Of a stretch of 64,000 nucleotides of DNA, positions 1-10,248 are shown piece after piece. A program made the translations under genes and the position numbers. Under the pieces are notes generated by a model. That model ran no database searches, was not told the DNA's origin, and worked only from the letters and a program-made list of their open reading frames with translations. This stretch comes from Blattamonas nauphoetae (lineage: Eukaryota > Preaxostyla > Oxymonadida), in the NCBI GenBank assembly GCA_033064195.1, contig JARBJD010000092.1, positions 62,001-126,000 of the forward strand, in the 5' to 3' direction. Each line of letters opens with the position of its first letter. Position 1 is the first letter of the stretch.

Positions 1-1802
1 TCTCTCTCCGGAATGCACTAGACAAGCCGGCCCGAAAATTGATTCACTCGTCGTCGTCGGAAAACTTGGGGTCTCCAAGCAATTCTGCTCGATCATCAAA
101 TGGGCGATCCCTCCCATTCATCTCTAGTTTTGGATCGCCATCGCTGGGAGGGCAAAATGACCCTAAATTTCATGATATGGTTCGATTGACTCGACCAATG
201 TCTCAAACCAAACCAGCCGATATCAGCAGCCCGAAGTCAAAACTGGACCAAATGTCGCACACTGGAGGGCACGACATGGATATATTCGATGGGTCATTCT
301 TCCATCCAGCCTCAACATCACTCACTCCGCAGATCCAACCGTCGAGAATGACATCTCCGTCGACGATGTCTGTCCAAAGCGCTGCGCCGGAATTTCCATC
401 TCAGATCAAGACGTCATCATCTAAGAGACTTGTTACTCTGGATTTTGCGCCTTTTGAGGATATGGTTCCTGATCAAGAGATCCACCCCACATACGTGATA
501 GACGAGCCAACTAACGACCAAATTTATTCAGCGTCGTCACTCATGAAATTGACCCCGCGGCATTCGATTTCTTTTATTCCGTCGCCGCGCAATTTCGACT
601 CGTCGTCCCCACGACCACAACAAACCGACACTACGAATATAAATCGCGATTCTTATGGGTACAATAGTGCACAGGCTCAAACACAGCCTCCTCACCCGAT
701 TGCTCCCTCTTTTACAGGCACGCAACAGCCACCACAAGTCCCTCATTTCACCATCGAACAACTCTCGCAGCAGGCAGGATCCAAACTCTCAAAAGCCGAA
801 AAAACGTCGCAAAATCGATGGGATTCGTCAAAAACATCGAATAACCATCATTCGCAACAGTCGGAACAGACGATGGGTTGGGGTCGATCGGATAGATCGA
901 TCACCAATTCCGGCCGTGATTCTGAATATGGGATGCCACAAAACGCTCTAAAGCCACAGCCTGGTCGAGGAAACGGAGTTACGCGAAAGAGACACGATCC
1001 CAATTCATCAGGAATGGCAGGAATTCATTCTGGGCCGCCACAAAACGGATCAACCCGAGCACCCTCACTCAACCTCCCTCTCCCGTCCTCCATCTCCTAC
1101 GCCCCCTTCCAACTATCCCCAGCCTCTCTCGCCCAATCAGGAAGCGTCGCTCAACCACGCCAGATCGTGTTCCAGGTCCACGCCACGCCGGAATCGCAGA
1201 TATCAATCCAAACATCACCAATTGTCCATTCTCCAACACCAGAATCTGCCCAACGTGGTCCGGGATCTTCGTCCTCGTCTGTCCCATCACTTAATTCAGC
1301 GACATTCGACCCACTTTCATTTCCGAGTGTTCCGTCACTCCCTGCACAGAGCGAAAAGCCGCTCCATCCGCCAAACTCGAAGACATCGTACACACCATCA
1401 CTCACTCAGCAGAATCGACGTCGCTCGTCATCTTCGTCGAAGTCTCATTCCACCACACTGCCGGCTTCGTTGATCTCGACGAGTGATCAAACCACAGATC
1501 CACTTTCGTCACATTTCAACATTAACTTCGTGCCAACTGAACCACATTCGCAGAAAGGTCCACGCAATAAGTCTAACCATCGCAATTCTCATCGATCGAA
1601 CACGGATTCGCAACAACCGCAATCACAAGCCCAAATCCAAAGAAAAAAGGGGGACAGATCACAGAACGAGGTTTGTTTCCGTTGCGGGAAAACGGGACAT
1701 ACTAGCAAGCTTTGTCCTGTACCTGACTTTAGAAAGTGCTTTCACTGCGGAAACACCGGGCACATTTCGAGAGATTGCCCCCAGAAGAAGACCAAGGGTT
1801 GA
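1..1802 (+). CDS. Low-complexity protein with two C-terminal CCHC zinc knuckles (5' partial)
   Basis: The frame is open from the first bases of the window, so the start lies to the left; the first methionine-like codon near base 39 is only TTG. About 600 residues are visible, nearly all low complexity (Ser, Gln, Pro, Asn, Thr). The last 45 residues hold two zinc knuckles, CFRCGKTGHTSKLC and CFHCGNTGHISRDC, both CX2CX4HX4C. Such knuckles bind single-stranded RNA or DNA in proteins such as CNBP/Gis2, splicing factors and some retroelement Gag proteins. I saw no reverse transcriptase or integrase nearby, so a host RNA-binding protein is preferred. It stops at TGA. Glutamine here is written CAA/CAG throughout. 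No intron is visible in the part present. The exact function is unknown. Confidence 0.75.
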   Translation, partial: SLRNALDKPARKLIHSSSSENLGSPSNSARSSNGRSLPFISSFGSPSLGGQNDPKFHDMVRLTRPMSQTKPADISSPKSKLDQMSHTGGHDMDIFDGSFFHPASTSLTPQIQPSRMTSPSTMSVQSAAPEFPSQIKTSSSKRLVTLDFAPFEDMVPDQEIHPTYVIDEPTNDQIYSASSLMKLTPRHSISFIPSPRNFDSSSPRPQQTDTTNINRDSYGYNSAQAQTQPPHPIAPSFTGTQQPPQVPHFTIEQLSQQAGSKLSKAEKTSQNRWDSSKTSNNHHSQQSEQTMGWGRSDRSITNSGRDSEYGMPQNALKPQPGRGNGVTRKRHDPNSSGMAGIHSGPPQNGSTRAPSLNLPLPSSISYAPFQLSPASLAQSGSVAQPRQIVFQVHATPESQISIQTSPIVHSPTPESAQRGPGSSSSSVPSLNSATFDPLSFPSVPSLPAQSEKPLHPPNSKTSYTPSLTQQNRRRSSSSSKSHSTTLPASLISTSDQTTDPLSSHFNINFVPTEPHSQKGPRNKSNHRNSHRSNTDSQQPQSQAQIQRKKGDRSQNEVCFRCGKTGHTSKLCPVPDFRKCFHCGNTGHISRDCPQKKTKG

Positions 1803-2594
1803 TTGGTTGGACAGTCTCATTTTTTCTTGTATCTTCATTCCGCACCTTTGATTACTTCGGAATGGTTGTTTGGCTTTAAGGAAAGGTTATTCAGGTGTAA
1901 TTGCAGCGAGAAAGTGTGAGTTGGAAAACGAGAGAAATCAAGCTTATGATCCGATGGACTCATCTAAATGACATGTTAAACATGATATGATAGTGTGTAA
2001 AGACCGACGAAAGAGAAATATTGGGATGTGAACGCTTTGATAGGCTGGAATTGATGATGTTCTACACGGAGAAAGAAGAGACAATTAAGGAAGAAGAGGA
2101 CGAAAATGTGAATATTAACAAAAATAATAATCAGAGTACGTATGAATCATCACAGATATCAGCCCCGAAAGACGGAAAAAACATTTCATCACAGTTTGCA
2201 CGATGATAATGGATTCATACATTACGATGGACCAGACCACTCAAGAGGCAAATGAGGAGAGAGTTACCGTGAATACTGGCCGAATGGAACGAGTGGGAAG
2301 ACATAACAGTCAATGAAGTGAACATGATTCGCTTCCGAGAGGAGGAGCTTTCATGACATGTTGACTTAAGGACTGGATCAAACCAAAAATCTTCACATCC
2401 TGGGAAGACCAACAAAAGTGAATCAGTGGATGAGTTGCAATTGCATAAATGATATCACATTTTGAGACCAATCAGAGCGCTGTCTTGTTTTTCTCTTCTC
2501 GCGATGTACGTTTTTTGGGCATGATCTGGATGAGACATTTTTCTTTTGGGCTCGATCTGTATCAGACCTTTTTCCATCAAAACAAATAAACTAT
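1803..2594. other. Intergenic region
   Basis: AT-rich spacer between the zinc-knuckle gene and kinase A. A short open frame of about 60 codons (2021-2206, Glu/Lys/Asn rich) lacks a convincing start or any family resemblance and is not called. No repeat, RNA gene or clear promoter motif was recognised. Confidence 0.6.
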
Positions 2595-4864
2595 ATGAGT
2601 GAAACTATCAGTGTCCCACCGGGATGTATGCTCCATTTCTTGTGTCTTTTATTCATCAATGTTTTGGTTCTCCGTCAGATCGGTTCTTGCGAAACATCAG
2701 CGAAGGAGGGTTCGGGAGTGTTGTGGAAGTTGAAGAAAACTCATCAGGAGAACATTATGCGGTGAAGATGATGCGATGCATGTCATCGAAAGACAAGGAG
2801 CGAATAGACCGCGAAGTTCATCGACTCCGAACTTTTGTTCATCCTCACATTGTGGGACTGAAGGAGGTGATTGCGATGGAGAATGCTCAGGCGATTGTGA
2901 TGGAACTGGGGGAACAGTCCCTTGCGCAGGTGGTGAAATCTCACTCGGAACGTGGAGTTCTGATTGATCGTCATGTTTGTGGAATTCTTTGCTATTTTGA
3001 TCGTCTTCTCCCCATTTCTTTCTTCCTTGTCCCTTTCTCATTGATATCGTGTAGTTGCATCATTTTCATTTCCCTTTTCATTTTCATGATTGATTTTTGA
3101 ATTTTGATGCTTGTTTGATTTGGATGTTGTTGTTCAGGTTGTTTATCAAGTGATGGTTGATATTTCGTCGGCACTGTGTTTCATGCACAACGAAGCTGGT
3201 GAACGGACAGCACACGGGGACGTGAAATTGGAGAACATTCTTCTTTTTGGTGATGGCCGAGCGAAACTTTGTTTCTTTCTTCATCTTCGCTTCCTCCTTC
3301 TTTTCTATTTTTCTTCTTCTTTCCGACAATCAGTTTTTCTTTCTCTTCCCCTTTCTGTTCTGTGATTTTGTCTTTTTCTGTTTCTCTGTTTCAGGTGATC
3401 TTGGGGCAGCAGAATCGGAAGATGTGAGCTCGACGCGTGGAGTGATGTCGATGCAATACGTGTCGCCTGAACGAATTGAAGATGCTAAGGGTCGCGCGAG
3501 TGGGTCAGCGGATGTGTGGGCGTTGGGGATTGTTCTTCACTGGCTTCTTTTTGGGAAGTCGCCGTTCCGCTCAGCGCATGCACCAGGATTGATTCGTGAG
3601 ATTGGGTCATTCAAAGCATCGAAAATTGAGAAGAGTTGTGGGAACGACTAACGAGAACTACTGAAGAGAATGTTGGATCCTGTTTGTCCTCCTTTCTTCT
3701 AATCTTCTCTTCTCCAATTCTTTCCTCGTTCCTCCTTCCGTTCTCTTCCTCATTTTGTATCTGTGTGTGTATCTGTTGTGTGTTTAGGATTGTGGATCTC
3801 GCTTGACGAGCAAACAACTTGCGGAATCGTCGATTCTGCGCTGCCTGATCAACACGGCAGTGGCAGGATGGAAACTTCTTGAGATGAAGTCAAGAGAGAC
3901 AGAGAAGAGATTTGGAGATATGAAGGACACCCTGCGAACATCGGAGTGGAAAGTGGTCGAACTGACAAAAGACAAGCGAACACTCCAACATCAACTGAAA
4001 AAAGAGCAGGCAGAAAGGCAGAAGGAAAAGGCAGAAGCCGAGAAAAAGCAGAATGAGCTGAAGAGAAGGATTGAAGAGTTGGAAGCGATGATGCAAGGAG
4101 AACAGCCACAAGTGAAGGACAGGAAAAATGATGAAAGGAAGGAAACAGAACACCAGATAGTTCGACAACGAGCGGAGAGAACACAAGCACGAGTTGTAAG
4201 AAGCAGAAGCGGAGCAGATACGATCGAATTGTTCCCAGCAGATGGATACTCACTTTCTGGCTCTGTCTTCACTTGCACAAGAGGAAACAATCCCACTCTC
4301 CTCTCGTTCTCGTTTGGGAAAGTGATTGCTCGATTCACTTTCACCTTCAGCCGAATCACAGTCTGGAATTACATTGGCATTGTCGCTTCTTCGCAGACTG
4401 AGAAAGTGAAGGATGGAAGGTCTTTCTCGAGTCTGTTGGGAGGAGCAGGATGGGACGGGTTTTGGGCGTCCAGACAAGCCGTCCAGAATGGGACGTATTA
4501 TTCATCAGGATCAGCGTGTGCAGCTGGGAAGGAGGGACAGCGAGTGGTGTTGGAGGCGGATGGTCGAGACGGAAAGAGGACACTTCGGCTGAGTCAGAAC
4601 GGACAGACACAACCCACTTTCTTCTCCAACATTCCTGTCCCCTTCCGATTCGCAATTCTTCTCGGCAGAACAGGCGATTCTGTTTCAATCGAATCAGTCG
4701 AAGAACTAACAGAAACAACACTGAATGGAGGAACAACTGAAATCAAAATGAATCGATAATAACGCCAACCACGACATCCGCATCTGTCATCTGACTCCTC
4801 TGAGCCATCAATCCGCACCTATCATCTGACTCCTCTGAGCCGTCAATCCGCACCTATCATCTGA
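2595..4864 (+). CDS. Protein kinase with coiled coil and SPRY-like C-terminal domain (kinase A)
   Basis: Five exons were inferred from GT-AG sites and reading phase: 2595-2625, 2679-2974, 3138-3270, 3395-3681 and 3788 to the end. The protein starts MSETIS and shows a glycine loop (GGFGSVVE), the catalytic-lysine strand (YAVKMM), a catalytic loop HGDVKLEN (HGD for HRD), DLG in place of DFG, and YVSPER followed by DVWALG. A charged coiled coil follows (about residues 275-355), then a beta-rich concanavalin/SPRY-like domain to about residue 560. A TAA sits in frame at 3649-3651, within a stretch that aligns with kinase B, so it reads as an amino acid or as a nonsense change. TAA TAA also occurs at 4757-4762; if TAA is read as glutamine, the gene ends at TGA 4862-4864 inside the satellite, otherwise at 4759. 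HGD and DLG are atypical but keep both catalytic aspartates. Likely a cytosolic Ser/Thr kinase; substrate unknown. Confidence 0.75.
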
Positions 4865-6632
4865 CCCCTCTGAGCCGTCAATCCGCACCTGTCATCTGAC
4901 TCCTCTGAGCCGTCAATCCGCACCTGTCATCTGACTCCTCTGAGCCATCAATCCGCACCTGTCCTCTGACCCCTCTGAGCCATCAATCCACACCTGTCCT
5001 CTGACCCCTCTGAGCCATCAATCCACACCTGTCCTCTGACCCCTCTGAGCCATCAATCCGCACCTGTCCTCTGACTCCTCTGAGCCATCAATCCGCACCT
5101 ATCATCTGACTCCTCTGAGCCATCAATCCACACCTATCATCTGACTCCTCTGAGCCATCAATCCGCACCTGTCCTCTGACTCCTCTGAGCCATCAATCCG
5201 CACCTATCATCTGACTCCTCTGAGCCATCAATCCGCACCTGTCCTCTGACTCCTCTGAGCCATCAATCCGCACCTGTCCTCTGACTCCTCTAAGCCATCA
5301 ATCCGCACCTGTCCTCTGACTCCTCTGAGCCATCAATCCACACCTATCATCTGACTCCTCTGAGCCATCAATCCACACCTATCATCTGACTCCTCTGAGC
5401 CATCAATCCACACCTATCATCTGACTCCTCTCAGCTATCAATCCGCACCTGTCCTCTGACTCCTCTGAGCCATCAATCCACACCTATCATCTGACTCCTC
5501 TGAGCCATCAATCCACACCTGTCCTCTGACTCCTCTGAGCCATCAATCCGCACCTATCATCTGACTCCTCTGAGCCATCAATCCGCACCTATCATCTGAC
5601 TCCTCTGAGCCATCAATCCACACCTATCATCTGACTCCTCTGAGCCATCAATCCGCACCTATCATCTGACTCCTCTGAGCCATCAATCCGCACCTGTCCT
5701 CTGACTCCTCTAAGCCATCAATCCGCACCTGTCATCTGACGCCTCTCAGCCATCAATCCACACCTATCATCTGACTCCTCTGAGCCATCAATCCGCACCT
5801 ATCATCTGACGCCTCTGAGCCATCAATCCGCACCTATCATCTGACTCCTCTGAGCCATCAATCCGCACCTATCATCTGACTCCTCTGAGCCATCAATCCA
5901 CACCTGTCATCTGACTCCTCTGAGCCATCAATCCGCACCTATCATCTGACGCCTCTCAGCCATCAATCCACACCTATCATCTGACTCCTCTGAGCCATCA
6001 ATCCGCACCTATCATCTGACTCCTCTGAGCCATCAATCCGCACCTGTCCTCTGACTCCTCTGAGCCATCAATCCGCACCTGTCATCTGACGCCTCTCAGC
6101 CATCAATCCACACCTATCATCTGACTCCTCTGAGCCTTCAATCCGCACCTGTCATCTGACTCCTCTGAGCCATCAATCCGCACCTGTCATCTGACGCCTC
6201 TCAGCCATCAATCCACACCTATCATCTGACTCCTCTCAGCCATCAATCCACACCTGTCATCTGACTCCTCTGAGCCATCAATCCGCACCTGTCCTCTGAC
6301 TCCTCTGAGCCATCAATCCGCACCTATCATCTGACTCCTCTGAGCCATCAATCCGCACCTATCATCTGACTCCTCTGAGCCATCAATCCACACCTGTCAT
6401 CTGACTCCTCTGAGCCATCAATCCGCACCTATCATCTGACGCCTCTCAGCCATCAATCCACACCTATCATCTGACTCCTCTGAGCCATCAATCCGCACCT
6501 ATCATCTGACTCCTCTGAGCCATCAATCCACACCTGTCCTCTGACTCCTCTGAGCCATCAATCCGCACCTGTCATCTGACGCCTCTCAGCCATCAATCCA
6601 CACCTATCATCTGACTCCTCTGATCCTTCAAC
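4781..6632. repeat. 35-bp satellite, 53 units (52 full plus a partial)
   Basis: Head-to-tail 35-bp units with strict phase: the same unit start recurs at 4921, 5341, 5761, 6181 and 6601 (12 units every 420 bp), so no indel has accumulated. Units differ only by substitutions at a few sites (GTCCT or ATCAT; ATCCG or ATCCA; TCCTCTGAG or GCCTCTCAG). The GCCTCTCAG form is confined to the right half, which suggests block-wise spread. Since 35 is not a multiple of three, the array cannot encode a simple peptide repeat. The array begins about 20 bp after the first TAA of kinase A and ends inside surface-gene fragment a, whose local sequence (TGATCCTTCAAC) resembles part of a unit (TGAGCCATCAAT). The satellite may therefore have been seeded from that gene. 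Confidence 0.97.
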
Positions 6633-6839
6633 TTCTGGATCTGGGTCTGGTGTAACTGGATCTGGGTCCGTCAGACCAGCTGCAACAACTTTGATTTTTC
6701 CGTTCCCATCGGCATCGATAGTGGGGGGAGTGATCTCGAAAGTGAAGGTTGGTTCAGGTTCTTCATTTGGGACCTTGAAGCTCGAGGCTGAGAGAAGAGC
6801 AAAGAGGAAGAGCATGATTCCTAATTTTCGATGACCCAT
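6633..6839 (-). pseudogene. Surface-protein cassette copy a, 5' end only
   Basis: The ATG, signal peptide (MLFLFALLSASSFKV) and first part of the ectodomain of the surface-protein family seen at 16758-17954 are present. The coding sequence is cut after about 68 codons by the 35-bp satellite. Its N-terminal domain matches copy d (34516-35662) and not its neighbour copy b: both have a Pro/Asp-rich DPDPVTPDPDPEVEGS stretch. This shows that N-terminal variants are shared between distant copies. A product would end within the satellite, so the gene is counted as truncated. Confidence 0.85.
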
Positions 6840-7338
6840 TATTCCTCATCTCAAACTCTCGATCCAACCTCAACTTGATTAACGAGGACGATATCTCTCG
6901 GGATGTGATGCCATCGGATGACCAAAAAATCTACGGTCTTGATTCTGTTCAAGCGAGACTACTTTGGTCACTGATCGAGGAGGGTGTCGCCGAAGTCAAT
7001 GTGACTTTTCCCCGCGAAATGACAAATAACTGCTTACCGTTCCTTTTTCATCGGAATTCTATGCCTTTATATGTTGGATTCAATTCACAAACAATCACAT
7101 ATCTTTCTATAGAAGGAGAAATAGGAAGGATCATGAACGACGTCGATCTCTCTTTCTGTCAAGATATCCTCTCATATTTCTGGCTATCGTGATAACTACG
7201 TTCATATAAAGGAATTCAGGTTGGATGGTACTCTCATTTTAGGTCCAACCTCCGTGAATGTGAGCAATGAATGATCTCCATTCCGTACGAGTAATGGAGA
7301 GATTTTTTTTCTCATTCACCCATTTTGATTCACAAAAA
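6840..7338 (-). promoter_or_regulatory. Conserved 5' flank of surface-protein cassette a
   Basis: This stretch is homologous to the sequence upstream of copies b, c, d and e (for example 8371-8870 and 37000-37470 in reverse orientation). It probably carries the promoter and 5' UTR. It breaks at 7338/7339, where the 3' end of copy b begins. An open frame of 105 codons runs opposite to the gene in copies a, b, c and e. Comparing a with b, substitutions fall about equally on all three codon positions, so it is not treated as a gene. Confidence 0.55.
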
Positions 7339-8370
7339 CGTTGTTCCCAGGTTGAGCTGAGCCTTCCCGACTGTGGACTTCTTGATCGGCGCGTCGTTGA
7401 ACACGTACGACACAACACACTGCCCATCAGTGATCGTGAAGTTGATCTTGTTTTCGACTTGCGACAGTTTGGTCTCTTTGGCGTCAGCGTCGGTCAGCAC
7501 CAGGATCTGTGTCGTGTTGTCCCCTTCGATCAGCGCCTTCTTGATCATCCCGTTTGTGCACGTCACAGTGATTGGGTCCTTCGCCCCGTCCTTCTTCTCT
7601 TCGTCGACTGGCGTGAGTTTGCTCGCGTATGTTGTGGTGAGGGGGTTGGTGGGTGTCCACTCGTCTCCAGTGACTCTGTAGTCGGTGAATGTGGCTGTGT
7701 ACTTCTCTCCGATCTTGAAGGCAGTGGTCGACCCAGCCTCAGCAACTGTGAGCGTCGCTGTTTCTGTCTTTTTGGGAGTTTCACCAAACGCAATCGTGAC
7801 CTCGACTGATTTTTCGGTGTCCGTCGCTGGTTTGAATGTCACTTTCACATTTCCTGATTTATCATCAGTGAATGTGGCGGTGAGCGTGAAAGTGGTGGTT
7901 GTTGCTTCGGAGTAGGTCAAAGCGAGCGTTGGGATGGTTGGGGTGAAAGCCTCATCAGCTGTGCCTGAACGAGGATCGACACCCTCAACTGTGACAGTAG
8001 TCAACGCATACTTGACTCCGTGTTGGAATACGGTATCACTGCCAGCATCTTTCACGGCGATTGTGAACGGGTGTGTGAATCCACCATCTTCGACGGTGAC
8101 TTTGGTTGAGGTGGTGAGAGTGATAGCGGCACCTGGAGTGGGAGGTGTGTACAGGAGGGTTACATGGACGGGATCGAAACCACCTTCTGATTTTGCTGCG
8201 AGATCTGCTCCAGTGACAGTGATCGTTCCAGCTCCTGCTTTATCGATGTCGCTGTATTCAATCGTGATGGTGGGATCTGGTTCTGTTGGATCATCATTTG
8301 GGACTTTGAAGCTCGAGGCTGAGAGAAGAGCAAAGAGGAAGAGCATGATTCGAGATTTTTGAGGACCCAT
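7330..8370 (-). CDS. Surface protein, copy b, without its C-terminal membrane anchor
   Basis: Signal peptide (residues 1 to about 22), then two or three beta-sandwich, Thr-rich repeats of about 100 residues. It is essentially identical to copy c as far as the motif KAQLNLGTT. There it is cut: the last 30 or so residues of copy c (ending in the hydrophobic SVASIVAALLAVLALVF) are replaced by a few codons read from the flank of copy a, ending at TGA. The protein would be secreted and not membrane held. It lies head to tail with copy a and is embedded in the 2.9-kb duplicated segment. The function of the family is unknown. The ectodomain and anchor suggest a cell-surface coat or adhesion protein. 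Confidence 0.8.
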   Translation of the reverse strand: MGPQKSRIMLFLFALLSASSFKVPNDDPTEPDPTITIEYSDIDKAGAGTITVTGADLAAKSEGGFDPVHVTLLYTPPTPGAAITLTTSTKVTVEDGGFTHPFTIAVKDAGSDTVFQHGVKYALTTVTVEGVDPRSGTADEAFTPTIPTLALTYSEATTTTFTLTATFTDDKSGNVKVTFKPATDTEKSVEVTIAFGETPKKTETATLTVAEAGSTTAFKIGEKYTATFTDYRVTGDEWTPTNPLTTTYASKLTPVDEEKKDGAKDPITVTCTNGMIKKALIEGDNTTQILVLTDADAKETKLSQVENKINFTITDGQCVVSYVFNDAPIKKSTVGKAQLNLGTTFL

Positions 8371-10248
8371 AATTCCTCATCCCACACCCTCGATTCACAC
8401 TCAACTTGATCAACGAGCACGAATTCTCCCGGGATGTGATGCCATCGAATGACCAAAAATTCTTCGGTCTTAATTCTGTTCAAGCGAGACAACTTTGGTC
8501 ACTGATCGAAGTTGGTGGCGCCGAACTCAAATTGAGTGATCCCCGAGAAATGACAAATAACAGAATATCGTTCCTTTCCAATCTGATTTCTATGTTTTTC
8601 TATGTTGTGTCATCTTCACTAACAATAACAAATCTGTCTGTAGAAGGAGAAATGGGTGAGATCACGAATGTACTCAATCCCTCTTTCTATCAGGATATCC
8701 TCTCATATTTCTGGCTATCATGACAACTCCATCCAAATAGAATATGGTAGGTTGAATATGCATGTCAAGCTTGGTCCAACCATTGATAATGTGAACATTG
8801 AAGGATCGCCAATCATTTAGAGACCTAGACATTTGTGAAGTTCTCCTTCACCCATCCTGACTCACAAGAACAATTAATTGGGTAAATTTCTGAATGAGCT
8901 AGTTCTGAGGAATCATGATAGTGGAGCGATTGATGTGAGATGGAAGATCGATGAGAAAGGAGACTAAAAGACCCACAGATTACTGAGTTCTGTCAGGAAA
9001 ACCCAGAGTGTGCACGATAGAGCGAGAATATTTGCTTGGTTGCTCGTTGAAGCATGGCGAGAGATGATGGGGTGGAGAGCGAGTGATTCCAGAGAAAACT
9101 GGGGAAAATCAGACACTTTCGTCTGGCCATCAGAAAGAGAAGGAGATGACAAGATGAGAAGCGCACTCCATTTCGGAAAGTGTCGATAACTGACAACAAG
9201 GTGTCGAGAAGGAAGAACGACGGGCATGGATTGATGCGGAGTCGGAACAGGAACACTTCATGGAGAAGAATGAAAAGAAAAGCAAAAAGAGGAAGTGGTT
9301 GGCCAGTGCGTCGTCGAGAGAGTCGAAAGATGAACAGTAAAGTGTGACGACGATCGTAACGTCAGTGAATGATGTCGCCGACTCAGGTGTGAGAGGGATC
9401 TCAGTGTCACTCGTTCGATGGCCAGTGCGAACGATGAGGTCGTCTTGTCAAACGTGGAGGAGGAGTCAGAAGAGTGTCCAAGTTTGATGATGTGAAAGGT
9501 ATGTGATCACCATATACTTTCCACTTTGCCTTTCAAGAAAAGATTCCAAGTGGTTCAAAAGATGATGAAGTGCCATCCAACTGTTCGGAGACAACTCCAA
9601 GCAGCATCAATCAATGATCGTTCAAGTGTTTATCCTCTTACACAAACCGAAGCTCCCACTCCATTGAGATATGTCCTATGAAGTGGCCCACAGGTCCTGA
9701 GGGACAAATGGCATTTCAACAATAATAATGATCCAATTAATTTCAATTATAAGCTTTATCACTTCTTTTTCCTCAATCAGGGCGAACCAATGATTGGGGA
9801 AACTGCCGCTTGCGCGACGGGAATGGGAGCAATGGCAACTGGGACCGGGCAAATCATGATGGCAGGTTGGGAAACTCGTGGGAGCTTCGGTTTGTGTAAG
9901 AGGAGCTCTCTTACCAGTCGCTCCTCACAAACCTTAGCTCCCACTCCATTGAGAGTTGAACAGAACAGCGATTACTATCGAACAAACAGACGAAACAGAG
10001 AGTTGAATCAAATGAAAAGACATATCTGTTGAGTGAATCACCCATCTATGTGGAACATGATGACTGCATTATTGGACCGTGAGTCCACGATCCGTGGCTG
10101 ACATCATGGTTTGGTGCGGTCCGTCCTTGCTCAGTGACGGATCTGACTGTGTCGAAGAGAACAACATTACACAGCAAGGAAGTGAGAATGACTTGTCTGC
10201 TTTCTAATCTGAAGCAAGTTCACTCATGAATAGTGTCCGATGGGCTTG
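7339..10248. repeat. 2.9-kb duplicated segment, copy 1
   Basis: Matches 16923-19833 in the same orientation. The only difference I noticed by eye is one extra T in a T run (near 9770 versus 19354). It contains surface gene b without its tail, the conserved 5' flank to about 9300, and about 900 bp of further spacer including a short Gly/Ala/Met-rich frame at 9790-10032 with no recognisable family. The right boundary at GGGCTTG (10248) is sharp: copy 1 continues into decayed sequence and copy 2 into a gene fragment. Confidence 0.95.
9635..9903. repeat. 26-bp perfect inverted repeat with about 217-bp loop
   Basis: CCTCTTACACAAACCGAAGC at 9635 continues to 9660 and recurs as its reverse complement at 9878-9903. 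The same structure occurs in the second duplicate (about 19219-19488). A related sequence, CCTCACAAACCTTAGCTCCC, follows directly at about 9918 and is inverted again near 16770-16800. This looks like a small non-autonomous inverted-repeat element or its remains. No target duplication could be fixed by eye. Confidence 0.6.

Noticed and set aside
1-1802. Zinc-knuckle protein as a retroelement Gag
   Set aside because: No reverse transcriptase, integrase or terminal repeats nearby; the low-complexity body does not resemble a capsid domain.
2021-2206. 61-codon acidic frame upstream of kinase A
   Set aside because: No convincing start, family resemblance or neighbour support.
4781-6632. 35-bp array as a CRISPR array
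   Set aside because: Units are contiguous with no unique spacers, and the sequence is eukaryotic with introns.
6875-8723. 105-codon frame divergent from surface genes a, b, c and e, same length in each
   Set aside because: Between copies a and b, substitutions are spread about evenly over codon positions 1, 2 and 3, it has no ATG at its start, and it is broken in copy d. It is probably conserved only as part of the cassette flank.
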